From positions 1-64,000 of the forward strand of contig NZ_AEUD01000013.1 of NCBI RefSeq assembly GCF_000192435.1: a stretch of 64,000 nucleotides of DNA, in the 5' to 3' direction. A model generated the notes under the pieces. It saw only the letters and a program-made list of their open reading frames with translations, did not search any database and was not told the DNA's origin. Shown here piece after piece: positions 37,201 to 45,842 of this stretch. The position numbers and the translations under genes were made by a program. This DNA comes from Gordonia neofelifaecis NRRL B-59395 (lineage in GTDB: Bacteria; Actinomycetota; Actinomycetes; Mycobacteriales; Mycobacteriaceae). The stretch's first letter is position 1. Every line of letters starts with the position of its first letter.

Positions 37201-37963
37201 CGGCTGCCGGGGCTGCGGGCAGCGTCACGATCTCGACGGCACCGTCGTCGAAGGCGTCGTATGCGGGACTGCCGTTGCCCGCGGCGGGACGGACGTCGGA
37301 GTGCGCGCCGCAGCCGTACTCGGCCGAGACCGCCCGGCCGTCGGCCGCGAGTTCGTTGGCGCAGACGCCGAACGCACCGTGCAATGCCCCCGCGATCGGC
37401 AGATAGAAACCGCAGGTGCCGCAGGAGTGCCGCGCGTTCCGGGCCATCGCTGAGTCGGGGCCGAACTCACCGTCGTACCAGCGCTGCGCGGCGTCGGCGC
37501 GCCCGTCGAACGAGAGCAGCCGCTTGCGGCCCAGACCGATCTCGGCGGACACCTGGCCCACCTGGTCGGCGTCGATCGGGTCGATGTCGAGTGTGTCGAT
37601 CTGGCCCGGCACGAGGCGCGGATCGTCGACGGGAGCCGCCAGCAGATCGCCGGGGCCGAGATCGCCCGGGGCCACGCGATCCACCCACGGCACCCATTCG
37701 GGAGCGAGGAGGGCGCCGTCGCCCGGAAGCAGCACCGTCTCGCTGACCGTCAACTCCGCGGAGTCCGGCGCACCGGCGACGACGACGCACCACTGCCAGC
37801 CCCGATAGCCGGGGACCTGTGCCGCGAAGTAGTGGGTGGCCGCGTATTCACCCTCCGCACGAGCTCCCAGATGTTCGCCGGGCGTCTCACCGTCGGCGAC
37901 CAAAGCGTCCCGCGCAAAGGCGACGGCATCCACCAGGGCGCCGTTCTCGAATGCAACACTCAC
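37181..37963 (-). CDS. DUF3027 zinc-ribbon-like protein (Rv0877 homologue)
   Basis: 260 residues, near the 262 recalled for Rv0877. Features: WQWCVVVAG, VSETVLLPGDGALLAPEWVPW, LLSFDGRADAAQRWYDGEFGP, then a Cys cluster CGTCGFYLP ... FGVCANE ... YGCGAH, which may bind zinc. Function unknown. GTG 37963 has CACACT 6 nt before it (37970-37975), so it is probably leaderless. Forms an operon with the GHKL ATPase. Confidence 0.85.
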   Translation of the reverse strand: MSVAFENGALVDAVAFARDALVADGETPGEHLGARAEGEYAATHYFAAQVPGYRGWQWCVVVAGAPDSAELTVSETVLLPGDGALLAPEWVPWVDRVAPGDLGPGDLLAAPVDDPRLVPGQIDTLDIDPIDADQVGQVSAEIGLGRKRLLSFDGRADAAQRWYDGEFGPDSAMARNARHSCGTCGFYLPIAGALHGAFGVCANELAADGRAVSAEYGCGAHSDVRPAAGNGSPAYDAFDDGAVEIVTLPAAPAADGAAGA

Positions 37964-38104
37964 CCTTCCAGTGTGCAATAGCCACCCGCCGGAATGCACG
38001 TCAGGCACCTTTCCCGAGGATTTTCGACCCGGATGTCCCCCGGACGAACTGCCCTGAGCCGCCTGTTCCCTGCCGTGTCGGTGCGATAAGGAACAATCGG
38101 AGGT

Positions 38105-39901
38105 GTGAATCCTCGTCAATCCGGAGACAACCGCCCGCCCGGCGGTGACCGGCAGCAGCCTCCGCGACCGCCGCGGCGACCCGCTCCGCATCCCGGCCAG
38201 GCGAATTACCCGGCCGATCCCCGCCCGCGGGTCCCGACCCGGCCCTTCGAATCCCGCGAGCGGCCGGCGAGCGACGGCTACCTGCCACCGCGGACCCGCA
38301 ATCCGCATCTGCCGCCGCTGGATCCGCAGACCGAGCCGCTCGACCAGCCCACCTCGCGGATCCGGTCGGAGTCGGGTCCGGACGGCGGTCGTCGCGGTGC
38401 CGAGTACGTGCCCCCGGAGAAGGTCACCGTGGTCCGGGTCTTCGCGCGCCGCTCGAAGTACTTCACCGCGCGGGGCGTCAACATGGTGCACCGTGCCGCG
38501 ACCGCCGACGGCGCCGATCGTTCGGGTCTCACCGCACTCACCCTGCCGGTGATCGCCAACAGCGCCGTCGACGCCGCGATGGCCGTCGCACTGGCGAACA
38601 CGCTCTTCTTCGCGGCTGCGACCGCGGAGTCGAAGGTCAACGTCGGCCTGTACCTGGCGCTGACCATCGCCCCGTTCGCCCTGATCGCACCGCTGATCGG
38701 TCCGTTGCTCGACCGTCTGCAGAACGGTCGACGGTTGGCGATGGCAGCGACGTTCGGCCTGCGCGCCGTCCTCGGCCTGCTGATCATCTTCAACTGCTCG
38801 TGGGACTCCGCCGCCGGCCAGCTCACCTACACGCCGTGGGTGCTGTACCCGTGTGCCCTCGGCCTCATGGTGCTCTCCAAATCGTTCGGCGTTCTCAAGT
38901 CGGCCGTCGCTCCCCGGGTGCTCCCGCCGTCCATCGACCTGCCTCGGGTCAATTCGCGTTTGACCACGTTCGGCCTCATCGGCGGCACGATCATCGGCGG
39001 CGGCATCGCGGGCGCGCTGGAGATGGTGCTCGGCAAGTTCCTGCCCTTCCACGTCCCCGGTGCCATGCTCTGGCTCGTGGTGGTGGCTGCGATGGGCGGC
39101 TACTACTGCATGAAGATTCCGTCGTGGGTCGAGGTGACCGAGGGCGAGGTGCCCACCACCATCACCTACCGCGGCAATCCGGATGCCGAGGCTCCGACGT
39201 CGGAGCTCGGCAAGCAGAGCCTGTCGAAACGCCTGGCCGACAAGATGCGCCAGCCGTTGGGCAGGTCCGTGGTCACCGGGCTGTGGGGCAACGGCACCAT
39301 CCGCATCCTCACCGGATTCCTGACCCTCTACATCGCGTTCTACGCCAAGGCCCAGGACCACCTCGGGTCCGGTTGGGCGCAGCTGATGATGCTCGGCGCG
39401 GTGGGCGCGGCCGCGGGTGTCGGCAATGCGCTCGGCAACGGACTGGGTACGCGGATCGAGCTGCGCAATCCGACCGCGATCGTCGTGTGGTCGACCGTGG
39501 CGACCTTCGTCGGCTGCGTGCTGGCCGCCGCCTTCAACTCATTGGTCTTCGTCGTCGTCGCGGGTTTCATCGGATCGGCGACCAGCGCCATCGCCAAGGT
39601 CTGCATGGACTCGAGCATTCAGGACGATCTGCCGGAGCAGTCGCGGGCGTCCGCGTTCGGGCGGTCGGAGACGGTTCTGCAGCTGTGCTGGGTGTTCGGC
39701 GCGACACTCGGAGTCCTCCTGCCCACCGAGCTCTGGATCGGATTCACGGTGGTCAGCGTGTTCGTCGGCATCGGCCTGGTGCAGACGGTCCTCACCAGCC
39801 GCGGCTCCACCCTGGTCCCCGGTTTCGGCGGTCGTCGACCCGATCACGCCGCTCCGACCATGCCCATCGCGATCCCCGATCACCTGCGCTCACCGCGCTG
39901 A
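38105..39901 (+). CDS. MFS transporter with proline-rich N-terminal extension (Rv0876c-like)
   Basis: 598 residues. The first about 115 are hydrophilic, rich in Pro, Arg and Gln. A 12-helix MFS body follows, with IANSAVDAAMAVALANTLFF, IGPLLDRLQNGRR as the loop 2-3 signature, and FGRSETVLQLCWVFGATLG. Substrate unknown. Divergent from DUF3027, with AACAAT (38092-38097) 7 nt before the GTG. The MFS-DUF2771 pair is conserved in mycobacteria. Confidence 0.85.
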   Translation: MNPRQSGDNRPPGGDRQQPPRPPRRPAPHPGQANYPADPRPRVPTRPFESRERPASDGYLPPRTRNPHLPPLDPQTEPLDQPTSRIRSESGPDGGRRGAEYVPPEKVTVVRVFARRSKYFTARGVNMVHRAATADGADRSGLTALTLPVIANSAVDAAMAVALANTLFFAAATAESKVNVGLYLALTIAPFALIAPLIGPLLDRLQNGRRLAMAATFGLRAVLGLLIIFNCSWDSAAGQLTYTPWVLYPCALGLMVLSKSFGVLKSAVAPRVLPPSIDLPRVNSRLTTFGLIGGTIIGGGIAGALEMVLGKFLPFHVPGAMLWLVVVAAMGGYYCMKIPSWVEVTEGEVPTTITYRGNPDAEAPTSELGKQSLSKRLADKMRQPLGRSVVTGLWGNGTIRILTGFLTLYIAFYAKAQDHLGSGWAQLMMLGAVGAAAGVGNALGNGLGTRIELRNPTAIVVWSTVATFVGCVLAAAFNSLVFVVVAGFIGSATSAIAKVCMDSSIQDDLPEQSRASAFGRSETVLQLCWVFGATLGVLLPTELWIGFTVVSVFVGIGLVQTVLTSRGSTLVPGFGGRRPDHAAPTMPIAIPDHLRSPR

Positions 39902-39961
39902 TCGGCTCGCAGTTCAGACCTCCAGCCCAGCCCCCCTCGAGAGAAAGACGGATTCACCGTG

Positions 39962-40546
39962 ATGCAACCGGCGGACAAGAAGGCCCTCACCATCATCGGA
40001 GCGGTAGTCGTCGCCGCACTCGTGATCATCGCCGGCGCGACGGCACTGCTGGTCAGTGGTCACGAGAAGCCGCTGCCGACCGTCTCATTCCAGGCCGGGG
40101 ACGATCTGACGCGTGCGGAGCCGTCGTACTGGTGCTCGGTGCAGATGGACGACTGCCGCGGTGTGGACGCGAGGGGCCGGTTCAAGCTGCGCACCTACGA
40201 CCACCCCGTCGCCGTCGGCGAGCGGGTCACCTTGAGTGTGCCGAAGGAGGTCGCCAGCGGACCGTGGACGCTGATCGCCGAATACGCGACACCGCGCGGC
40301 ATCCAACGGGTGATGTGGCTGCACATGCCGGACACGATGTACACCCAGATCCTGCACAGCGAACCGCGCCGGGTGCTGATGGGTGTCGAGATCTCGTCGA
40401 TCTCCGCGTACCGGGAGAAGACCCCCGGGATGGGCGGCGACACCCTGGACGCCGACTTCTCGATCCGTGGCACCTTCTCGATCCGCACCCTGCCGGTCGA
40501 CTTCCGGATCTTCAGCACCCGGGAACTCCCCGACCAGCGAGGCTAG
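39962..40546 (+). CDS. DUF2771 family membrane-anchored protein
   Basis: 194 residues (ATG 39962; GTG 39959 adds one). One N-terminal membrane anchor (ALTIIGAVVVAALVIIAGATALL) is followed by an extracytoplasmic beta-rich domain with a CSVQMDDCRG cysteine pair and LSVPKEVASGPWTLIAEYATP. No lipobox Cys after the helix. Unknown function, conserved next to the MFS gene in mycobacteria. Confidence 0.82.
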   Translation: MQPADKKALTIIGAVVVAALVIIAGATALLVSGHEKPLPTVSFQAGDDLTRAEPSYWCSVQMDDCRGVDARGRFKLRTYDHPVAVGERVTLSVPKEVASGPWTLIAEYATPRGIQRVMWLHMPDTMYTQILHSEPRRVLMGVEISSISAYREKTPGMGGDTLDADFSIRGTFSIRTLPVDFRIFSTRELPDQRG

Positions 40547-40562
40547 GCCGGTCTCAAGCGCA

Positions 40563-40599
40563 ACGAAGCCCGCTCAGTCAGTGACTGAGCGGGCTTCGT
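40563..40599. terminator. Bidirectional terminator between DUF2771 and the cold-shock gene
   Basis: ACGAAGCCCGCTCAGTCA (40563-40580) and its exact complement TGACTGAGCGGGCTTCGT (40582-40599) flank one central base. The hairpin sits between convergent genes 17 bp past the DUF2771 stop. Confidence 0.85.
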
Positions 40600-40650
40600 C
40601 GTAGGCGAGCGGATCCCGGATCGACCCGCAGGCAACGTCGAACTGGGACC

Positions 40651-41070
40651 TCAGCGATCGAGCTCGCGGGTGACGCCGCGAACGACTTCCGAGATACGCT
40701 GCTCGGTCTTCCGATCGGGGTAGCGACCGTTGCGCAGGTCGGGCTGCACCTTGCCCTCGAGCAGCGTGATGAGGTCGGCGATGAGTCCGTGCAACTCGTC
40801 GGGCGAGAGGCGCTTGGCATCACGTTCACGGCGAGCGGCTTCCCGAGTGTTCCGCGAGACGCTGGGAGCGGGCTCGAGGACGGTGACGCGCAGCGCCTGC
40901 GGTCCGCGACGACCGGCCGCCATGTCGAACTCCACCTTCTGACCGACCTTCAGCTCGGGAACGTCGGCGGGCAAGGCGTTGGCCCGCACATAGACGTCCT
41001 CACCGTCGGTCTGCGAGAGGAACCCGAAGCCCTTCGCGGAGTCGTACCACTTCACCCGGCCGGTCGGCAC
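40651..41070 (-). CDS. Cold-shock-domain protein (CspB/Rv0871-like)
   Basis: 139 residues. The cold-shock fold occupies about 1-65 with RNP1 KGFGFLS and RNP2 DVYVRANAL; a basic linker and an alpha-helical C-terminal half ([18 protein letters not shown]) follow, as in the long mycobacterial CspB. GTG 41070 gives VPTGRVKWY, matching the family start, and has AAGGTGATC, complementary to the 16S 3' end, 5 nt upstream. Two further in-frame GTGs at 41079 and 41085 lie within that ribosome-binding region. Confidence 0.9.
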   Translation of the reverse strand: MPTGRVKWYDSAKGFGFLSQTDGEDVYVRANALPADVPELKVGQKVEFDMAAGRRGPQALRVTVLEPAPSVSRNTREAARRERDAKRLSPDELHGLIADLITLLEGKVQPDLRNGRYPDRKTEQRISEVVRGVTRELDR

Positions 41071-41187
41071 AGCGATCACCTTCACAACTGATCTGGTCTG
41101 CCACAAGACAAAAGCGCCCGAGCCCGATGGCAGTCCGAGCAGAGGCGCACTGAAACAGATTCTACCGTCCCGGCTACCGTTGATGCC

Positions 41188-41397
41188 ATGCAGACCCAGA
41201 AGTCCTCACGCCTGCTCGGGGTCGCCGTCGTTCTGTTCGGCATCGGCATGATCGCGAGCATCGCACTGCTCTTCCCGGCGGTCCGGGACACCGGAACCGT
41301 ACCCGTGACGATCGTCTACCTTCTGGCGATGTGCGCTCCGGTCGGACTGCTGCTCGGCATCGTCTTCGCCCTGCTGTCGGGACGGCGCAGTCGATGA
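41188..41397 (+). CDS. Small two-helix membrane protein
   Basis: 69 residues: [21 protein letters not shown] and [23 protein letters not shown] are membrane helices; the end is basic. Similar in size to the small membrane protein next to mycobacterial cspB (Rv0870c region, from memory). TACCGT (41175-41180) lies 7 nt before the ATG. Divergent from the cold-shock gene and overlapping the flavin reductase start (ATGA). Confidence 0.75.
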   Translation: MQTQKSSRLLGVAVVLFGIGMIASIALLFPAVRDTGTVPVTIVYLLAMCAPVGLLLGIVFALLSGRRSR

Positions 41398-41924
41398 ATC
41401 AGATCGATCCGGATCGCCCGCTCCGGCCGGTGACCGACGAAGGCGAACTGAAGCGGGCCTTCAGTTGCTTCCCCTCCGGCGTGGTGGCGGTGTGCCGAAG
41501 CGGTGACGGTGCGGACGACGAGCCGATCGGCATGTCGGCCAGCGCATTCACCACGGTGTCCCTCGACCCCCCGCTGGTGTCGGTGTGCGTCCGCAACGGA
41601 TCGGCGACGTGGCCGACGCTCAAGGGCGGCACCGTCGGCGTCAGCGTCTTCGCGGCCCACCAGGGCGACATCTGCCGCAGGCTCGCCGGACCGCCGGAGG
41701 AGCGCTTCACCGGCGTCCGGCCGATCTCCGACGAATCCGGAGCGGTGTACATCCCCGGGGCCACCGCACACCTCGAGTGCACGGTGTTCGCCGAGATCCC
41801 CGCCGGCGACCACATCGTGGTGCTGCTCGCGATCGCAGCGCTCCGGTGCGACCCCGACGTCGAACCACTTGTCTTCCACGCCAGCAGCTTCCGGGCACTC
41901 GAAGCTCGGCGCGCACAATCCTGA
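41394..41924 (+). CDS. Flavin reductase-domain protein (HpaC-like)
   Basis: 176 residues. The flavin-reductase fold is visible: FSCFPSGVVAVC, SASAFTTVSLDPPLVSVCVRNGS, FAAHQGDICRRLAG and AHLECTVFAEIPAGDHIVVLLAI. It binds FMN or FAD and reduces it with NAD(P)H, usually for a partner oxygenase; none is adjacent. ATG 41394 is coupled to the small membrane protein by 4 bp. Confidence 0.9.
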   Translation: MNQIDPDRPLRPVTDEGELKRAFSCFPSGVVAVCRSGDGADDEPIGMSASAFTTVSLDPPLVSVCVRNGSATWPTLKGGTVGVSVFAAHQGDICRRLAGPPEERFTGVRPISDESGAVYIPGATAHLECTVFAEIPAGDHIVVLLAIAALRCDPDVEPLVFHASSFRALEARRAQS

Positions 41925-41955
41925 CATTCCCCCGTGTCTGACGTCTCAATCGGGC

Positions 41956-41971
41956 TGTGACCTTTGTCACA
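41956..41971 (+). promoter_or_regulatory. CRP/GlxR-type binding site upstream of rpf
   Basis: TGTGACCTTTGTCACA is a perfect TGTGA-N6-TCACA palindrome, the consensus of cAMP receptor proteins. From memory, the M. tuberculosis rpfA gene is a direct target of the CRP homologue Rv3676, so a conserved role is likely. TATCAG at 42006-42011 could be the matching -10. Confidence 0.8.
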
Positions 41972-41989
41972 TAACAAGTCGATAACAAG
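41971..41989 (+). promoter_or_regulatory. MtrA-like direct repeat
   Basis: ATAACAAG occurs twice (41971-41978 and 41982-41989), 3 bp apart, so one helical turn from start to start. An 8-bp direct repeat with a 3-bp gap is what I recall for the MtrA response-regulator box in corynebacteria, where rpf genes are targets. It abuts the CRP site. Confidence 0.5.
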
Positions 41990-42189
41990 CCGGACACGGA
42001 ACGGGTATCAGTGCCGTGAGCAGCACCGACGCCGAAATGCCGACCAAGCAAGTGCTACCGGCCGTTGACCGCGGGTCGACGCAAAGGCTGTCCAAACCTG
42101 GGCGACACCGTAGTGTTCATGGCGGCCGTCAACCAGGCGACCACCCGAACACCAGTTTTGCCGGTCGCGCCCAACCTCGCTTCCGCCGG

Positions 42190-43019
<830 letters not shown>

Positions 43020-43035
43020 CCCCCTGAGTTCCACC

Positions 43036-43067
43036 AGAAAGGCCCCCGCCTCGGCGGGGGCCTTTCT
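43036..43067 (+). terminator. Terminator after rpf
   Basis: AGAAAGGCCCCCGCC (43036-43050) pairs exactly with GGCGGGGGCCTTTCT (43053-43067), with CCTTTCT at the 3' side. Strong intrinsic-type hairpin 16 bp past the stop. Confidence 0.9.
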
Positions 43068-43098
43068 GCATGCGACCGCTGACCGCATCCGCGCGCGT

Positions 43099-43188
43099 CG
43101 CCTGCATCCGCTCACCTCCGGACTGGAGCGGATGCAGGCGAGCGAAGCGGATACGACAAAACCGACCGGACCTGTCGGTCCGGCCGGT
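43099..43188. repeat. Two further inverted repeats between rpf and the convergent small gene
   Basis: CGCCTGCATCCGCTC (43099-43113) and GAGCGGATGCAGGCG (43126-43140) are perfect inverted repeats with a 12-nt loop. ACCGACCGGACC (43161-43172) and GGTCCGGCCGGT (43177-43188) form a second hairpin with one mismatch. The latter is 17 bp past the stop of the minus-strand 59-residue gene and may terminate it. Confidence 0.6.
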
Positions 43189-43205
43189 GGGAGTCCGCTG
43201 TCAGA

Positions 43206-43385
43206 TCAGCGGTTGACGACGGTGTGCGACTGAATGAACGGCAGGTCCTCAGCCGGTTGCGGGAGCTGCGTGTCGCCGTACGGCGAAAGTGCGCCGGCCA
43301 GGTGCGAAACGAGTTCGGTCACTGCGTGCTCGTCACCGATCTCGGTCGGCCAGCCGTTGTCCACGTATCCATTCTTCTTTGCCAC
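43206..43385 (-). CDS. Conserved small hypothetical protein
   Basis: 59 residues: [17 protein letters not shown] then [20 protein letters not shown] and [13 protein letters not shown]. No membrane segment and no recognised domain. GTG 43385 has CACAAT 6 nt upstream (43392-43397), so leaderless. Its core promoter sits back to back with that of the helicase-associated gene. Small proteins with this NGWPTE segment occur next to the XPB partner gene in related genera (recollection, moderate certainty). Confidence 0.7.
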   Translation of the reverse strand: MAKKNGYVDNGWPTEIGDEHAVTELVSHLAGALSPYGDTQLPQPAEDLPFIQSHTVVNR

Positions 43386-43431
43386 GACCTCATTGTGCCA
43401 TGCCGCCCTCTGCGGCGGTAAAGTTGGCCGA

Positions 43432-45783
43432 ATGAGTCCCGACCTGCCGTTGCGCGGGTTGGCCGACGATCTCGCCGGGCGCTCCGACGACGCTCTCACC
43501 GCGCTGCTGATCGCCCGGCCCGACCTCGCCTCTCCCCCGCCGCGCGGCACCGGTGTACTCGCCCAGCGCGCCCTGTCCGCGGCGTCGGTGGCGCTCGCCG
43601 GCGAAGGCCTCGATCTGCTCGCGGTCGCGGTGCTCGAGGCGTTCCTCGACGCCGCCGACGCGCTCGGCGAACGCAAGGAACTGCTCGGACCCGTCGGACG
43701 CGACGAGATCGTCCAGCGGATCGGCAAGCGGGCGTTGCGCGCCGACGTCGACGCCCGGATCGAGACTCTCGTGACTCGCGGGCTGCTCTGGGGCACCGGT
43801 CCGGCCAAGCGCGGCAAGTACGCCCACTGGATCGGCGGCGCGCACCTGCCCGCCGCCCTGCCCTGGCGCGCGCACAACCTGCTCGGGCCGATCTCCGGAC
43901 TCGATCCGACGGAGATCCGCGAGCGGATCGAGTCCGTGGACGACCGCCCGCGGGAACTGCTGACCACGCTCGCCCAGGGCTCGGCCCTCGGCCGGAGCCG
44001 CGACGCCGCCCCCGACGCCGACCCGGCCGCACCGGTTCCGACCCTCCTCTCGCTGGGGCTGCTCGCCCGGATCGATGAGCAGACGGTCGAGCTGCCGCCG
44101 CAGGTGGGTCAGGTGCTTCGCGGCGAACCGCCGCTGGTCACGCGCACGCTGCGCGAACCGGCCCTGACCGATCAGGACGGGCCGGGTCGCTTCGATGCGT
44201 CGGCGGTCGACGCCGCGGGCGCCGGCGAAGTGCTCGAACTGCTGCGGCACGCGGGAGATCTGATCGACGCCCTCGGCTCGGCGCCCGCCGCGATGCTGCG
44301 GTCCGGTGGCCTCGGAATCCGGGAGCTCCGACGGCTGGCGAAGACGACGGCGCTCTCGGTGACCCGCGTCGGCATGCTCGTCGAGGTCCTCGCCAAGCAG
44401 CGGCTGCTCGACGCCGGTCCACCGGATTCGGCACAGCACGACTACCTCGCCGAGGACGTCTTCGCGCCCACCACCGCCGTCGACGCGTGGGCGCACCAGG
44501 GCACCGATCGCCGCTGGCTCGGCATGGCCCGCGCCTGGCTGGAGCTGCCCCGTCGCCCGTGGCAGATCGGCGACACCGATCGCGACGGGAACACCCTCGC
44601 CGCGCTCTCCGCCGAACTGTTCGACGCGACCGCCGCTGCCTCCCGCCGGATGATCCTCGCCCCGTTGGCCGACGCCGCTCCTGCGCACCCGGTCACCGCC
44701 GAGTCGCTGACCGCGGTGCTCGGTTGGCGTCACCCCCGACAGCTCCGCCGGATGAACCTGAACACCGTGTCACAGACCCTGCGGGAGGCGACCGAACTCG
44801 GGCTCGTGGCGCACGGCTCGCTGACCACCGCGGGTCGTCTGCTGCTGGCCGCCGCGCCGGACGACGACGCCCCGTCGGACGTCCTCACCGCGATGACCGG
44901 GTCGCTGCCCGAACTGATCGACTACTTCCTGGTCCAGGCCGATCTGACGGTCGTCGTCCCCGGTCCGCTCGAACCGGACACCGCAGACCGCCTCCGCCTG
45001 CTCGCCGACCTCGAGTCGGGCGGCGCCGCCTCGATGTACCGGGTCACCGACGACAGCGTCCGGCGCGCACTCGACACCGGCCGGAGCAGTGCCGAGATCA
45101 GCGCCTTCCTCCAAGAGCATTCGCGCACACCCGTGCCCCAGTCGATGTCGTACCTGATCGACGACGTCGCCCGGCGCCATGGCACCCTCCGGGCCGGCGT
45201 CGCGTCGTCGTTCATCCGCTGCGACGACACCGCCACCCTCACCGAGGTGCTCCGCAGCGACGCCGCGGCCGATCTGGCATTGCGGGCCCTGGCGCCGACC
45301 GTCGCGGTGTCGGCGGCGCCGCTGCGCGATGTGATCGACCGGCTCCAGGCGGCGGGATTCGCACCGGCGGGCGAGGACTCGTCCGGCGCACTGATCGACC
45401 TGCGCAGCCGAGGCGTGCGCGTGCCGGCGCGAGGCGCGGCGTCGTCGCCGGCCCCGCGGCGCTCGGCGATCGGGCCGGGGCAGGCGCAGGCGGTCGTGTC
45501 CCGGATGCGGACCGCGGACCGCGCGGCCGGTCCGATCGCCGCGACGGCGGCCGCGAGCGGAGCCTCCGCCGTCGAGGGCGAGACGGTCTCTACCCTCATC
45601 CAGCTGGCGCTGCGCACCGGGCGGCGACTGCGCATCGGCTACGTCGACGCCCAGGGCGCCGCGAGCAGGCACGTGCTGCATGCGCGCTCGCTCGCCGCCG
45701 GGCAGCTCGTCGCCGACGAAGAGGGCGGCGACGAGGAACTGCGGTTCCCCCTGCACCGGATCACCCGCGTCGAACTGCTCTGA
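43432..45783 (+). CDS. Helicase-associated domain protein (Helicase_C_3/XPB N-terminal-like, Rv0862c-type)
   Basis: 783 residues with no Walker motifs. Winged-helix-like repeats ([53 protein letters not shown], each longer in the protein) precede the conserved [20 protein letters not shown] and [17 protein letters not shown] blocks typical of the bacterial XPB-partner family. The last about 60 residues ([37 protein letters not shown]) resemble a WYL ligand-binding module. Immediately upstream of the XPB helicase. Leaderless: TAAAGT 7 nt before ATG. Confidence 0.85.
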   Translation: MSPDLPLRGLADDLAGRSDDALTALLIARPDLASPPPRGTGVLAQRALSAASVALAGEGLDLLAVAVLEAFLDAADALGERKELLGPVGRDEIVQRIGKRALRADVDARIETLVTRGLLWGTGPAKRGKYAHWIGGAHLPAALPWRAHNLLGPISGLDPTEIRERIESVDDRPRELLTTLAQGSALGRSRDAAPDADPAAPVPTLLSLGLLARIDEQTVELPPQVGQVLRGEPPLVTRTLREPALTDQDGPGRFDASAVDAAGAGEVLELLRHAGDLIDALGSAPAAMLRSGGLGIRELRRLAKTTALSVTRVGMLVEVLAKQRLLDAGPPDSAQHDYLAEDVFAPTTAVDAWAHQGTDRRWLGMARAWLELPRRPWQIGDTDRDGNTLAALSAELFDATAAASRRMILAPLADAAPAHPVTAESLTAVLGWRHPRQLRRMNLNTVSQTLREATELGLVAHGSLTTAGRLLLAAAPDDDAPSDVLTAMTGSLPELIDYFLVQADLTVVVPGPLEPDTADRLRLLADLESGGAASMYRVTDDSVRRALDTGRSSAEISAFLQEHSRTPVPQSMSYLIDDVARRHGTLRAGVASSFIRCDDTATLTEVLRSDAAADLALRALAPTVAVSAAPLRDVIDRLQAAGFAPAGEDSSGALIDLRSRGVRVPARGAASSPAPRRSAIGPGQAQAVVSRMRTADRAAGPIAATAAASGASAVEGETVSTLIQLALRTGRRLRIGYVDAQGAASRHVLHARSLAAGQLVADEEGGDEELRFPLHRITRVELL

Positions 45784-45842
45784 CGCGGACCGCCGGCCCG
45801 GGGCCGGTAGCCACACCCGCGGCGAATCTGGACAATGGACGG

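Noticed and set aside
34927-37746. 939-residue plus-strand frame opposite the GHKL ATPase
   Set aside because: Composition (Arg/Gly/Asp) is typical of antisense frames in GC-rich DNA; the minus-strand frame holds intact ATP-binding motifs.
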